Source: Pseudomonas sp. PDNC002 (GTDB lineage: Bacteria; Pseudomonadota; Gammaproteobacteria; Pseudomonadales; Pseudomonadaceae). From it: a stretch of DNA of 64,000 bases. Position numbers and translations under genes: made by a program. Positions 1-8,099 of this stretch are shown one piece after another; positions within the stretch are counted from its first letter, which is position 1, and each line of letters starts with the position of its first letter. The notes under the pieces are model-generated. The model was given only the letters and a program-made list of their open reading frames with translations, did not search any database and was not told the DNA's origin. Where the stretch lies: NCBI RefSeq assembly GCF_016919445.1, contig NZ_CP070356.1, positions 1,892,001-1,956,000 on the forward strand, written 5' to 3'.

Positions 1-3000
1 GAAGGCGAACAGGTAGTCCACCGTCGCGGCCAGTTCGAAGGCGCCTTTGTAGCCGTGGCGCTTCATGCCGGCGATCCACTTCGGGTTCACCGCGCGGGAG
101 CGCACCACGCGGCCGAGTTCTTCCTTGAGGGTACGGATGCGCGGGTTGTCCGGCTGGCTGTGATCGCCGTGGTAGCTGGAAAGCGGTTGCCCCTGGATGA
201 CCTCGGCGGCGGCGAGCATGCCGCCCTGGAACTGGTAGTAGTCGTTGGAATCGAGGATGTCGTGCTCGCGGTTGTCCTGGTTGTGCAGCACCGCCTGCAG
301 GCCGGACAGGCGCTGGGCGAAGCGCTCGCGCGCCGGGGTGCCATCGTCGCCGGCGCCGTAGGCGTAGCCGCCCCAGTTCAGGTAGGCCTCGGCGAGGTCG
401 GCGCGGCTGTCCCACTGGCGCGACTCGATCACGCCCTGCACACCGGCACCGTACGCGCCCGGTTGCGCACCGAAGATGCGCCAGCCGGCCTGGCGGCGGG
501 CCTCGTCGCTTTCCAGACCCTCGCTCAGCAGGCGTGCCTGATCGGCACGCACACGGGCGGCCAGCGGGTTCAGATCGTCCGGCTCGTCCAGCGCGGCGAC
601 CGCCTGCACGGCGGCATCGAACAGGCGGATCAGGTTGGCGAAGGCATCGCGGAAGAAGCCGGACACCCGCAGCGTCACGTCCACCCGTGGGCGGTCGAGC
701 AGGCTGATCGGCAGGATCTCGAAATCCTCCACGCGCTGGCTGCCGGCCTGCCACACCGGGCGCACGCCGAGTAGCGCGAGCGCCTGGGCGATATCGTCGC
801 CGCCGGTGCGCATGGTTGCCGTGCCCCACACCGACAGACCGAGCTGGCGCAGGTGGTCGCCATGGTCCTGAAGATGGCGTTCGAGCAGGCGGCTGGCGGA
901 CTGGAAGCCAAGACGGAAGGCGGTGGGCGTGGGCAGGTTGCGCACGTCCACGGTGAAGAAGTTGCGCCCGGTAGGCAGCACATCGACCCGCCCGCGACTG
1001 GGCGCGCCGCTGGGGCCGGGCGGGACGAAGCGGCCGGCGAGACCGGCGAGCAGGTGGCCGATCTCGCTGGCGCCGCAGGCGTCGAGGGTTGGCGCGATCT
1101 GTTGGTGCAGTTGTGCGAGGACCGCTGCGCTGGCGTCTCCGGGAGCGCTGGCCGAGCCTTCGATCAGGCGCAGGGCGAACAGCTCCAGGCGCTCGCGGGT
1201 GTCGCCGTTGCTGCGCCAGGGTTCGTCGCTCATGACCAGCAGTGCATCGGGGCGCGGGCCTTGCCATGGCTCGGCGAAGGCTTCGTCCAGCGGGTCGCTG
1301 CCGAGCTTCAAGTCCTCGCTCAGCGCCCGCAGCAGACTGGCGTTGCCGCCGCGTCCGTCGCCGCGTGGAATGCGCACCAGCGACAGCAGCGTGTCACGGC
1401 GCAGTTCGCCCACCGGTGATTCGCCGAACACATGCAGGCCATCGCGAATCTGTGATTCCTTGAGGTCGCAGAGGTAGGCGTCCAGCTGCGGCAACCAGCT
1501 TTCCGGGTCGTCGCTCAACTGCAAGCCCAGTTCGCGGTCCAGCGAGGTGTCGCGCACCAGCGTGAGGATGTCGCCGCGCAGTTCAGTGGCGCGGCGCGGG
1601 TCGAGCAGGGAGGCGTCGTAGTACTCGTCGGCCAGGCGTTCGAGGTCGCGCAGTGGGCCGTAGTTTTCCGCGCGGGTCAGCGGCGGCATCAGGTGGTCGA
1701 TGATCACCGCCTGGGCGCGGCGCTTGGCCTGGGCACCTTCGCCGGGGTCGTTGACGATGAACGGGTAGAGGTTCGGCAGCGGGCCGAGGATCGCGTCCGG
1801 CCAGCATTCTTCCGAGAGCCCGACGCCCTTGCCTGGCAGCCATTCCAGATTGCCGTGCTTGCCGACATGGACCAGAGCGTCGGCGCCGAACACCTCGCGC
1901 AGCCAGAAGTAGAAAGCAAGGTAGCCGTGGGGCGGCACCAGCGACGGATCGTGGTAGATCGCCGCGGCGTCCAGCTGGTAGCCGCGCGCCGGCTGGATGC
2001 CGACGAAGCCGAGGCCGAAGCGCAGGCCGGCGACCATCATCCGGCCGCTGCGGAACATCGGGTCCTGCTGCGGCTCGCCCCAGCGTTCGCGCACGGCTTG
2101 CTGGTTGGCCTCGGGCAGGCGGGCGAAGCAGGCGAGGTAATCGTCCAGCGCCAGGCTCTGCGCGCAGGGCCGCAGGTCGAGGCTGTCGAGATCGTTGCTG
2201 ACGCCGCCGAGCAGGCTGTGGATCAGCGCGGTGCCGGACTCGGGCAGGCCGGCGACGGGATAGCCCTGGGCCTCCAGCGCCCGGAGAATATTCAGCGCGG
2301 CGGCCGGCGTGTCGAGGCCCACGCCATTGCCGATGCGCCCGTCACGGGTCGGGTAGTTCGCCAGGATCAGCGCCACGCGCTTGTCGGCGTTGGCCTTGCG
2401 CGCCAGCAGCATCCAGCGCCGCGCCAGTTCGGCGACGAAGTCCATGCCCGGCCGGTGCGGCAGGTAGCAGACCACGTCGCTCTGGCTGCGCTCGCTGCGC
2501 CAGGCCAGGCCCTTGAAGCTGATCGGCCGGGTGATGAGGCGACCATCCAGCTCCGGCAGCGCGATGTGCATAGCCAGGTCGCGCGGGCCGAGGCCCTGCG
2601 GGTTGGCGCGCCAGAGGTCGTGGTTGTCCAGCGAGCAGATGGCTTGCAGCACCGGCACGTCGCGGCGGAACGGCCGGTCCTGCGGCGCTTCCGGGTTCGA
2701 CTGGGCGAAGCCGGTGGTGTTGATGATCAGCTCGGCGTCGGCGCTATCGAGCAGGTTTTCCACCGTCTCCAGGCAAGCGGCTTCCTTGAGGCTGGCCACG
2801 GCAATGGGCAGCGGGTTGATGCCCTGGGCCTGGAGGCGCTCGCAGAAGGTGTCGATGAAGCCGGTGTTCGCCGCCTGCAGGTGCGTGCGATAGAACAGCA
2901 AGGCGGCCACCGGGCACTCGGGGTGCCAGTCGGTCTGCCAGCGGGCGAGGTCGCAGCTGCCGGTCTGCGGGTGATACAGCGCGACGCGCGGCAGCGTCTG

Positions 3001-3510
3001 CGGCTCGCTCCACGGGTAGTCGCGTTGCAGATGGCGCGTGGCGAGGCAGGCGAAGAACTGCCGGGCGTTGTCCATGCCGCCCTGGCGCAGGTACTGCCAG
3101 AGGCGTTCGGCGTCCTGCGCGGGCACGCTGCACAGCGCGGTCAGTTCGGGGTCGGGCTTGTCGTCGCCGGGTACGGCGATCAGCGTGATGCCACGCTCGG
3201 CCAGCGCCGCCAGTTGCTCCATGCCGTAGCGCCAATAGCCGACGCCGCCGTGCACGGAGATCAGGATGACTTTTGCGTGTTGCAGCACCTCGTCGACGTA
3301 GAGGTCCACCGAGGCGTGGTTCTGCAGCTGCATGGGGTTGGCCAGACGCAGGCTCGGGTAGTCCTCCGGCAGCTCGCGGGCGGCCTCGGCGAGCAGCGCC
3401 AGGTGCGAGTCGCCGCTGCAGAGGATCACCAGGTCGGCAGGCGTCTGGGCCAGGTCGGCGATGCCGTCGTCGGGGACGAAGCCGCCGGGTTGGGTGCGCA
3501 GCAGGTGCAT
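1..3510 (-). CDS. cobN: Cobaltochelatase subunit CobN (3' end cut by window edge)
   Basis: Large subunit of the aerobic ATP-dependent cobaltochelatase, which with CobS and CobT inserts cobalt into hydrogenobyrinic acid a,c-diamide in cobalamin synthesis. Translating the minus strand from the ATG at 3508-3510 gives MHLLRTQPGGF and about 1170 uninterrupted residues that carry CobN-family stretches such as HVGKHGNLEWLPGKG, PSRGRVDVLPTGRNFF and NWGGYAYG. Family members are about 1250 residues, so roughly the last 80 lie beyond the left edge. It is downstream of cobW on the same strand and probably shares the cobalamin riboswitch at 4885-5065. Assignment is firm; only the C-terminus is unseen. Confidence 0.95.
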   Translation of the reverse strand, partial: MHLLRTQPGGFVPDDGIADLAQTPADLVILCSGDSHLALLAEAARELPEDYPSLRLANPMQLQNHASVDLYVDEVLQHAKVILISVHGGVGYWRYGMEQLAALAERGITLIAVPGDDKPDPELTALCSVPAQDAERLWQYLRQGGMDNARQFFACLATRHLQRDYPWSEPQTLPRVALYHPQTGSCDLARWQTDWHPECPVAALLFYRTHLQAANTGFIDTFCERLQAQGINPLPIAVASLKEAACLETVENLLDSADAELIINTTGFAQSNPEAPQDRPFRRDVPVLQAICSLDNHDLWRANPQGLGPRDLAMHIALPELDGRLITRPISFKGLAWRSERSQSDVVCYLPHRPGMDFVAELARRWMLLARKANADKRVALILANYPTRDGRIGNGVGLDTPAAALNILRALEAQGYPVAGLPESGTALIHSLLGGVSNDLDSLDLRPCAQSLALDDYLACFARLPEANQQAVRERWGEPQQDPMFRSGRMMVAGLRFGLGFVGIQPARGYQLDAAAIYHDPSLVPPHGYLAFYFWLREVFGADALVHVGKHGNLEWLPGKGVGLSEECWPDAILGPLPNLYPFIVNDPGEGAQAKRRAQAVIIDHLMPPLTRAENYGPLRDLERLADEYYDASLLDPRRATELRGDILTLVRDTSLDRELGLQLSDDPESWLPQLDAYLCDLKESQIRDGLHVFGESPVGELRRDTLLSLVRIPRGDGRGGNASLLRALSEDLKLGSDPLDEAFAEPWQGPRPDALLVMSDEPWRSNGDTRERLELFALRLIEGSASAPGDASAAVLAQLHQQIAPTLDACGASEIGHLLAGLAGRFVPPGPSGAPSRGRVDVLPTGRNFFTVDVRNLPTPTAFRLGFQSASRLLERHLQDHGDHLRQLGLSVWGTATMRTGGDDIAQALALLGVRPVWQAGSQRVEDFEILPISLLDRPRVDVTLRVSGFFRDAFANLIRLFDAAVQAVAALDEPDDLNPLAARVRADQARLLSEGLESDEARRQAGWRIFGAQPGAYGAGVQGVIESRQWDSRADLAEAYLNWGGYAYGAGDDGTPARERFAQRLSGLQAVLHNQDNREHDILDSNDYYQFQGGMLAAAEVIQGQPLSSYHGDHSQPDNPRIRTLKEELGRVVRSRAVNPKWIAGMKRHGYKGAFELAATVDYLFAF

Positions 3511-3677
3511 GGGGGAGCCTCTTTCGCTCGGTCAGGAGGGCTCTCTTCCAAGCCCTGGCTGCGCGCCCCGCTCCGAAGGGAGAGGGAGCCGGTTCGGCGT
3601 GCGCGTGAAATTTGTGCTCACAGGCGGGCATGGCGTCTGCCCATACGCCGTTCTACCGGCGAAGCGCCGATGTGGCT

Positions 3678-3703
3678 CCCCTCTCCCGCTTGCGGGAGAG
3701 GGG
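3678..3703. repeat. Palindromic CCCTCTCCC-type intergenic element
   Basis: A perfect 12-bp inverted repeat (CCCCTCTCCCGC, TT loop, GCGGGAGAGGGG) lies between cobW and cobN and is followed by more GGGGGAGAGGG sequence. The same CCCTCTCCC core recurs in larger inverted pairs at 20469-20576, 33026-33140 and 38631-38750. It has no U-run on either strand, so it is a repeat rather than an intrinsic terminator, although its hairpin could stabilise an mRNA end between the two cob genes. Confidence 0.7.
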
Positions 3704-3725
3704 CTGGGGGAGAGGGCGGTCGGCT

Positions 3726-4778
3726 TCACGCCAGGGCAGTTCGCAGCTCGTTGGCGATGGCGGCCTGGTCCAGTTCCTGGCCGATCACCACCAGGCGGGT
3801 GCTACGGGATTCATCGCTGCGCCAGGCGCGGTCGAAGTGCTTGTCGAAGCGCTTGCCGACGCCCTGCACCAGCAGGCGCATGGGCTTGCCGGGGATGGCG
3901 ACGAAGCCCTTGATGCGCAGCACGGCGTGGCGCTCGACCAGCGCGTTCAGCGCGTCGAGCAGGGCGCGTTCTTCCACTTCCGGCAGGTCGAGGTGGAAGG
4001 AGTCGAACTCGTCATGGTCGTGATCTTCATGGCCTTCGTGGTCGTGATGGGTGGGGCGGCTGTCGATGTGCAGCTCGGCCTCGGCGTTCAGGCCCAACAA
4101 TACCGAGAGCGGCAGTTGGCCGGAGTTGGCTTCGACGATCTTCACCGCGGGCGGCAGTTCCTCGGCGACTTCGGCGCGCACACGGGCGAGCGCATCGGCG
4201 TCGAGCAGGTCGGCCTTGTTCAGCACAACCAGGTCGGCGCTGGCGAGCTGGTCTTCGAAGAGTTCGTGCAGCGGCGATTCGTGGTCCAGGTTCGGGTCCT
4301 GCTTGCGCTGCTCGTCCACCTGTTCGGGATGGGCGGCGAAGGTGCCGGCGGCCACGGCCGGGCTGTCGACCACGGTGATCACCGCATCCACCGTGCAGGC
4401 GTTGCGGATTTCCGGCCACTGGAAGGCCTGCACCAGCGGCTTGGGCAGGGCCAGGCCGGAGGTCTCGATGAGGATCTGGTCGAGGTCGCCACGGCGTGCC
4501 ACCAGCTCGCGCATCACCGGGAAGAATTCTTCCTGCACGGTGCAGCACAGGCAGCCGTTGGCCAGTTCGAAGACGCGGCCGACCGCTTCTTCTTCGCTGC
4601 AACCGATGGAGCACTGCTTGAGGATTTCACCGTCGATGCCCAGCTCGCCGAACTCGTTGACGATCACCGCGATGCGGCGGCCTTCGGCATTGTCGAGCAT
4701 GTGGCGGAGCAGGGTGGTCTTCCCGGCGCCAAGGAAGCCGGTGACGATGGTGACGGGGAGTTTGGCCAGGGTCTTCAT
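3726..4778 (-). CDS. cobW: CobW-family GTPase / metal chaperone
   Basis: G3E-family P-loop GTPase of 350 residues. The Walker A motif is TGFLGAGKTTLL near residue 13, the family metal-binding motif GCLCC is at residues 75-79, and a His/Asp-rich loop (HHDHEGHEDHDHDEFD) sits near residue 250, before the CobW C-terminal domain. CobW proteins are thought to deliver a metal ion, cobalt or zinc depending on the member. The start chosen is ATG 4778 (MKTLAKLPVTIVTG); an upstream in-frame ATG at 4868 would add 30 residues unlike the family. Its position behind a cobalamin riboswitch and before cobN supports the cobalamin role. Confidence 0.93.
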   Translation of the reverse strand: MKTLAKLPVTIVTGFLGAGKTTLLRHMLDNAEGRRIAVIVNEFGELGIDGEILKQCSIGCSEEEAVGRVFELANGCLCCTVQEEFFPVMRELVARRGDLDQILIETSGLALPKPLVQAFQWPEIRNACTVDAVITVVDSPAVAAGTFAAHPEQVDEQRKQDPNLDHESPLHELFEDQLASADLVVLNKADLLDADALARVRAEVAEELPPAVKIVEANSGQLPLSVLLGLNAEAELHIDSRPTHHDHEGHEDHDHDEFDSFHLDLPEVEERALLDALNALVERHAVLRIKGFVAIPGKPMRLLVQGVGKRFDKHFDRAWRSDESRSTRLVVIGQELDQAAIANELRTALA

Positions 4779-4884
4779 GCGCGCCTCGTGAGCAGGATGC
4801 GGTGCGAGAGGGCGGATGAAGGGCGCGCGCGCGGGTTCGCCGCGCAACGAAGGTCGCCACCGGATCACCCCGCCCGGTTGTCGT

Positions 4885-5065
4885 GATGCTGGTCGAGGCA
4901 GGTCTCCTGGCTCACAGCCCTCTTGAGTTCTCTCGCCTTCCCGCCGTGGCCGGCAGTGGCTCGTGAAAGAACAGGCTGTTCACAGTTGCGGGGGCAGCCG
5001 TGGCGCATCCGAAGATTTCCACGTTCCCTCTTAGCTCCGGCCAGCGCCGGAGAACCTCGAAGGGA
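4885..5065 (-). promoter_or_regulatory. Cobalamin riboswitch controlling cobW-cobN
   Basis: On the minus strand the leader carries the hallmarks of an adenosylcobalamin riboswitch: CTGCCCCCGCAACTGTGA, then GAGCCACTGCCGGCC, a GGGAAGGCG segment, and the 3' box GCCAGGAGACCTGCC (plus-strand 4897-4911). It lies about 105 bases upstream of the cobW start and points toward cobW. Cobalamin binding would be expected to lower expression of cobW and cobN. The edges are approximate because I cannot fold the RNA here. Confidence 0.9.
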
Positions 5066-5134
5066 GGAAGGCTACGCAGCGACGGCGGGGCGGTCAATCG
5101 CCGGGGATCGGTTGACGCTTGCAGGCCTTCGTGG

Positions 5135-5335
5135 TCAGCTAGCGCGGTTTCAGGTGTCTCGCGCCACGCGCGCGAGGTGAAACGGGAAGCCGGTGCGTCC
5201 GCAAGGACCAGTCCGGCGCTGCCCCCGCAACGGTAAGCGATCGTAGGGTCATCAGTAGCCACTGTGCTCCGGCATGGGAAGGTTGACCCGCTTGGCCACT
5301 GGCCGACATCGCAAGCCCGGAGACCGGCCTGGAAT
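5135..5335 (+). promoter_or_regulatory. Cobalamin riboswitch controlling cbtB-cbtA
   Basis: Second, divergent cobalamin riboswitch. The plus strand shows GAAACGGGAAGCCGGTGCG, the conserved GCTGCCCCCGCAACGGTAA near 5217, GGGAAGGTTGACCCG near 5277, and the 3' box AGCCCGGAGACCGGCC at about 5313-5329. It is followed after about 115 bases by cbtB, the cobalt transporter gene, the usual arrangement for repression of cobalt uptake by cobalamin. The promoters for both riboswitch transcripts must lie in or near the roughly 70 bases between the two aptamers. Confidence 0.92.
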
Positions 5336-5451
5336 TCTTCGTTTTTGGCAAACCCGCGGTGGGCGGGCGCAGGCCGTGGCGCGGCCGTTCCGGCGCGTTC
5401 GAATGCGTTCAACCTCTGCGTTCTCTACTTTGATTTTCAGAGGGAACGTCC

Positions 5452-5637
5452 ATGTCCAGCAGCACCCTGACGCACGCGTCGAGCACTTCCATCCCCCTTT
5501 CCAAACGCATCAGCCTGGCCGTTGGCGCCAGCCTGCTCGGTGCGTTGCTGGTGTATTTCGCCGGCTTCTCGCACATCGATGCGGTGCACAACGCCGCCCA
5601 CGATACCCGCCATAGCGCCGGTTTTCCCTGCCACTGA
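5452..5637 (+). CDS. cbtB: Cobalt transporter subunit CbtB
   Basis: Short inner-membrane protein of 61 residues with one transmembrane segment (about residues 20-42, ISLAVGASLLGALLVYFAG) and a C-terminal histidine-rich tail (HNAAHDTRHSAGFPCH) that fits the CbtB metal-binding end. CbtB works with CbtA in predicted cobalt uptake for cobalamin synthesis. The ATG follows an AGAGGGAAC ribosome-binding site. The gene lies directly behind a cobalamin riboswitch and 110 bases before cbtA. Confidence 0.93.
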   Translation: MSSSTLTHASSTSIPLSKRISLAVGASLLGALLVYFAGFSHIDAVHNAAHDTRHSAGFPCH

Positions 5638-5747
5638 TGCTGTTCTGAGCCCAATCGGCTGCGCGTCGGCCAGGCTGCGTTGGCGTATCGCCGTGCCTGG
5701 CTCCAGCTCGCTCGATTCGAGAGTTCGGAAAGGAAAGGAAAGGAAAA

Positions 5748-6467
5748 ATGATCAAACGTATCGCCCAGACCGCCGGTTTCGCCGGTCTGATCGCGGCGCT
5801 GGTGCTGACTGTTGTCCAGCTGCTGTGGGTGTCCCCGCTGATCCTCAAGGCGGAAACCTACGAGAAAGCCGAGCCGGCCGCCGCGCTGGTCGAAGAAAAC
5901 CACGAGCACGCCCATGACCACGCCGCTGGCGCAGTGGCCGCCCATGAGCACGACGCGGAAGCCTGGGAGCCGGAAGACGGCTGGCAGCGCATCCTCTCCA
6001 CCACCGGCGGCAACCTGGTGGTCGCGGTGGGCTTCGCCCTGATGCTGGCTGGCCTGTTCACCCTGCGCGAGCCGGGTAAGACCTCCGAAGGCCTGCTCTG
6101 GGGCCTGGCCGGTTTCGCCGTGTTCACCCTGGCGCCGTCCCTCGGTCTGCCGCCAGAGGTGCCCGGCACCGCCGCCGCCGACCTGACCCTGCGCCAGACC
6201 TGGTGGATCGGCACCGCTGCCGCCACCGCCGGCGGGCTCGCGCTGCTGGTGTTCGGCCGCAACTGGGCGCTACGTGGCATCGGTATCGCCCTGCTGGTGG
6301 TGCCGCATGTGATCGGCGCGCCGCAGCCGGAAGTGCATTCCAGCCTCGCGCCGGAAAGCGTCGCCCACGAGTTCATCGTCGCCTCGCTGATCACCAACGC
6401 GGTGTTCTGGGCGGCCCTGGGCCTTGTTGCCGCGTGGCTGTTCCGCCGGTTCGCACCGACGGCCTGA
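5748..6467 (+). CDS. cbtA: Cobalt transporter subunit CbtA
   Basis: Polytopic inner-membrane protein of 239 residues. After a first membrane segment (residues about 12-30) comes a histidine-rich loop (NHEHAHDHAAGAVAAHEHD, about residues 46-64), then several hydrophobic helices and a late HVIGAPQPE segment typical of CbtA. With CbtB it is the predicted cobalt uptake system. The GGAAAGGAAAGGAAAA run just before the ATG supplies a purine-rich ribosome site. Expression should follow the upstream cobalamin riboswitch, and a strong terminator follows the gene. Confidence 0.93.
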   Translation: MIKRIAQTAGFAGLIAALVLTVVQLLWVSPLILKAETYEKAEPAAALVEENHEHAHDHAAGAVAAHEHDAEAWEPEDGWQRILSTTGGNLVVAVGFALMLAGLFTLREPGKTSEGLLWGLAGFAVFTLAPSLGLPPEVPGTAAADLTLRQTWWIGTAAATAGGLALLVFGRNWALRGIGIALLVVPHVIGAPQPEVHSSLAPESVAHEFIVASLITNAVFWAALGLVAAWLFRRFAPTA

Positions 6468-6485
6468 TCACGGCGTTATGCTCAA

Positions 6486-6520
6486 CCCCGCAGTCGGCTC
6501 GGTCCGCCTGCGGGGTTTTT
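6486..6520 (+). terminator. Intrinsic terminator after cbtA
   Basis: CCCCGCAG (6486-6493) pairs with CTGCGGGG (6508-6515) and is followed directly by TTTTTATTTT. It closes the riboswitch-cbtB-cbtA unit, so cobE-cobM must depend on another promoter or on read-through. Confidence 0.85.
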
Positions 6521-6550
6521 ATTTTCATGAGTCAATGGCAGGAGGCGGAC

Positions 6551-6967
6551 ATGACGCTGGTTGCCGGTCTCGGTTGCCGCCGAGGCTGCACGCTCGATGA
6601 GCTACGCATACTGCTGCGGGCCACGCTGGCCGAAGCGGGGCTGGACGAGTCGAACCTCACCGCGCTGGCCAGCGCCACGCTGAAAGTCGACGAAGAGGGG
6701 CTGAACGGGCTGGCCGCCGCCCTCGATCTGCCGCTGGCGCTGTTTACGCCGCAGCAATTGGCGGCCTGCGATAAGCGTCTGAGCGCCCCTTCCGAGTCCG
6801 TGCGTGCAGCCACCGGAAGCGCCAGCGTGGCCGAGGCGGCGGCATTGCTGCAGGCCGAAGCCCAGGGCGGCGAACCCGCCCGCCTGCTGGTCGGCAAGCG
6901 CCGCAGCGACCAGGCTACCTGCGCGCTGGCCTTCATCCCCGTCGAATCCGAACAGGAGCAGCCATGA
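6551..6967 (+). CDS. cobE: Cobalamin biosynthesis protein CobE (CbiG C-terminal homologue)
   Basis: Small protein of 138 residues matching CobE, the stand-alone homologue of the CbiG C-terminal domain. It begins MTLVAGLGCRRGC and contains the glycine-rich ATGSASVAEAAAL stretch typical of the family. It belongs to corrin-ring assembly in the aerobic pathway, but its exact step is not established here. ATG 6551 is preferred because AGGAGG (6540-6545) lies at ideal spacing; an in-frame ATG at 6527 would add 8 residues. The stop overlaps the cobM start (ATGA), indicating translational coupling. Confidence 0.88.
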   Translation: MTLVAGLGCRRGCTLDELRILLRATLAEAGLDESNLTALASATLKVDEEGLNGLAAALDLPLALFTPQQLAACDKRLSAPSESVRAATGSASVAEAAALLQAEAQGGEPARLLVGKRRSDQATCALAFIPVESEQEQP

Positions 6968-7710
6968 CGGTCTACTTCATTGGCGCCGGCCCCGGCGATC
7001 CCGAACTCATCACGGTCAAGGGCCAGCGGCTGATCCGTTCTTGCCCGGTGATCCTCTATGCCGGTTCGCTGGTACCGCCGGCGGTGCTGGAGGGTCATAG
7101 CGCCGAGCGGGTGGTGAACACCGCCGAGCTGAACCTGGACGAGATCGTTGCACTGCTGGCGCAGGCCCACGGCGAAGGCAAGGACGTTGCCCGCGTGCAC
7201 TCCGGCGACCCCTCGCTGTACGGCGCCATCGGCGAGCAGATTCGCCACCTGCGTGAGCTGGGTATTCCCTACGAGATCGTTCCCGGCGTCACGGCCACGT
7301 CCGCCTGCGCGGCGATTCTCGGCTGCGAGCTGACCTTGCCGGACATCTCGCAGACGCTGATCCTCACCCGTTACGCAAGCAAGACGCGCATGCCTGAAGG
7401 CGAATCCCTCGCTGAGCTGGCGCAGCACCGCGCGACCCTGGCGATCCATCTGGGCGTCGGCCAACTGGCGAACATCGTCGCCGAACTGCTGCCGCACTAC
7501 GGCGCGGATTGCCCTATCGCCGTTCTCCACCGGGCGAGCTGGCCGGATCAGGACCAGGTCACCGGCACCCTTGGCGACATTCTGCCCAAGGCGGAGGCCA
7601 AGGGCTTCAAGCGCACGGCGCTGATCCTGGTGGGCAAGGTGCTGGGGGCGGAAGGCTTCGCCGACTCGTCGCTGTACAGCGCGGAACATGCGCACCTGTA
7701 TCGGCCGTGA
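6964..7710 (+). CDS. cobM: Precorrin-4 C(11)-methyltransferase CobM
   Basis: SAM-dependent tetrapyrrole methylase of 248 residues that methylates C-11 of precorrin-4 in aerobic cobalamin synthesis. The N-terminal FIGAGPGDPELITVKG loop and the VHSGDPSLYGAIGEQ segment are the family signatures, and VPGVTATSACAA follows. The length matches CobM. It overlaps cobE by four bases. No terminator is evident downstream; a REP pair begins 46 bases after the stop. Confidence 0.96.
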   Translation: MTVYFIGAGPGDPELITVKGQRLIRSCPVILYAGSLVPPAVLEGHSAERVVNTAELNLDEIVALLAQAHGEGKDVARVHSGDPSLYGAIGEQIRHLRELGIPYEIVPGVTATSACAAILGCELTLPDISQTLILTRYASKTRMPEGESLAELAQHRATLAIHLGVGQLANIVAELLPHYGADCPIAVLHRASWPDQDQVTGTLGDILPKAEAKGFKRTALILVGKVLGAEGFADSSLYSAEHAHLYRP

Positions 7711-7756
7711 TGGGTGGCTTGGGCGTTTCCTGAGGCTACTGCGAGGCGAGCCCTTT

Positions 7757-7850
7757 CGTGGGAGCGGACTCTGTCCGCGATCAACTCAACGCCGCTCCGG
7801 CGAACCGGGGAGTCGGGCCAACCCATCGCGGACAGGGTCCGCTCCTACAC
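7757..7850. repeat. Inverted REP pair (REPIN), GGAGCGGAC family
   Basis: Two copies of the Pseudomonas REP core in inverted orientation: CGTGGGAGCGGACTCTGTCC at the left and its reverse-complement relative ending GGGTCCGCTCCTACAC at the right, with about 45 bases between. It sits between cobM and a leftward small gene. Related copies are at 21624-21698 and 59609-59721, and a sister family (GGAGCGAGCTTGCTCGCGAA) is at 13159-13238. Such elements are thought to be moved by RAYT transposases; none is in this window. Confidence 0.85.
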
Positions 7851-7869
7851 GGAGGCCCAGGCTCCTGGC

Positions 7870-7989
7870 TCAGGCCAGCCAAGTTTCACCGCGCGGCACC
7901 ATCCCGCGCCGCAGGTACCAGCGCACCCACAGGTGCACGCCGAGTGCGGCGCATACCGTCAGCAAGATCGTCAGGTTTTCCGTGTCCAT
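7870..7989 (-). CDS. Putative small single-span membrane protein (39 aa)
   Basis: Minus-strand frame MDTENLTILLTVCAALGVHLWVRWYLRRGMVPRGETWLA: an acidic N-terminus, one hydrophobic span (about residues 6-23) and a basic C-terminal tail, a plausible N-out/C-in microprotein. GAGGGG lies 7 bases upstream of ATG 7989. An alternative ATG at 8004 adds MRGTA and has an AGGAAA site. It does not resemble a gene I recognise. It lies between the cobM-side REP pair and the MocR gene. Membrane-protein character is seen in the sequence; that it is expressed is inferred. Confidence 0.5.
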   Translation of the reverse strand: MDTENLTILLTVCAALGVHLWVRWYLRRGMVPRGETWLA

Positions 7990-8099
7990 GGCAGTACCCC
8001 TCATCCGGGTTTCCTGCCTGACAGGGTAGGCCTGCGACAAAGCGCCGCACAGATACAGATCGTTTCGGAATGTACGGATCAGTCTGAGGGCAGAAGCCT

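Noticed and set aside
1693..4023. Very long plus-strand open frame (776 codons) opposite cobN and cobW
   Set aside because: It is a shadow of GC-rich coding on the other strand: low-complexity Ala/Gly/Val/Gln composition, no family motif, and it crosses the cobN-cobW junction.
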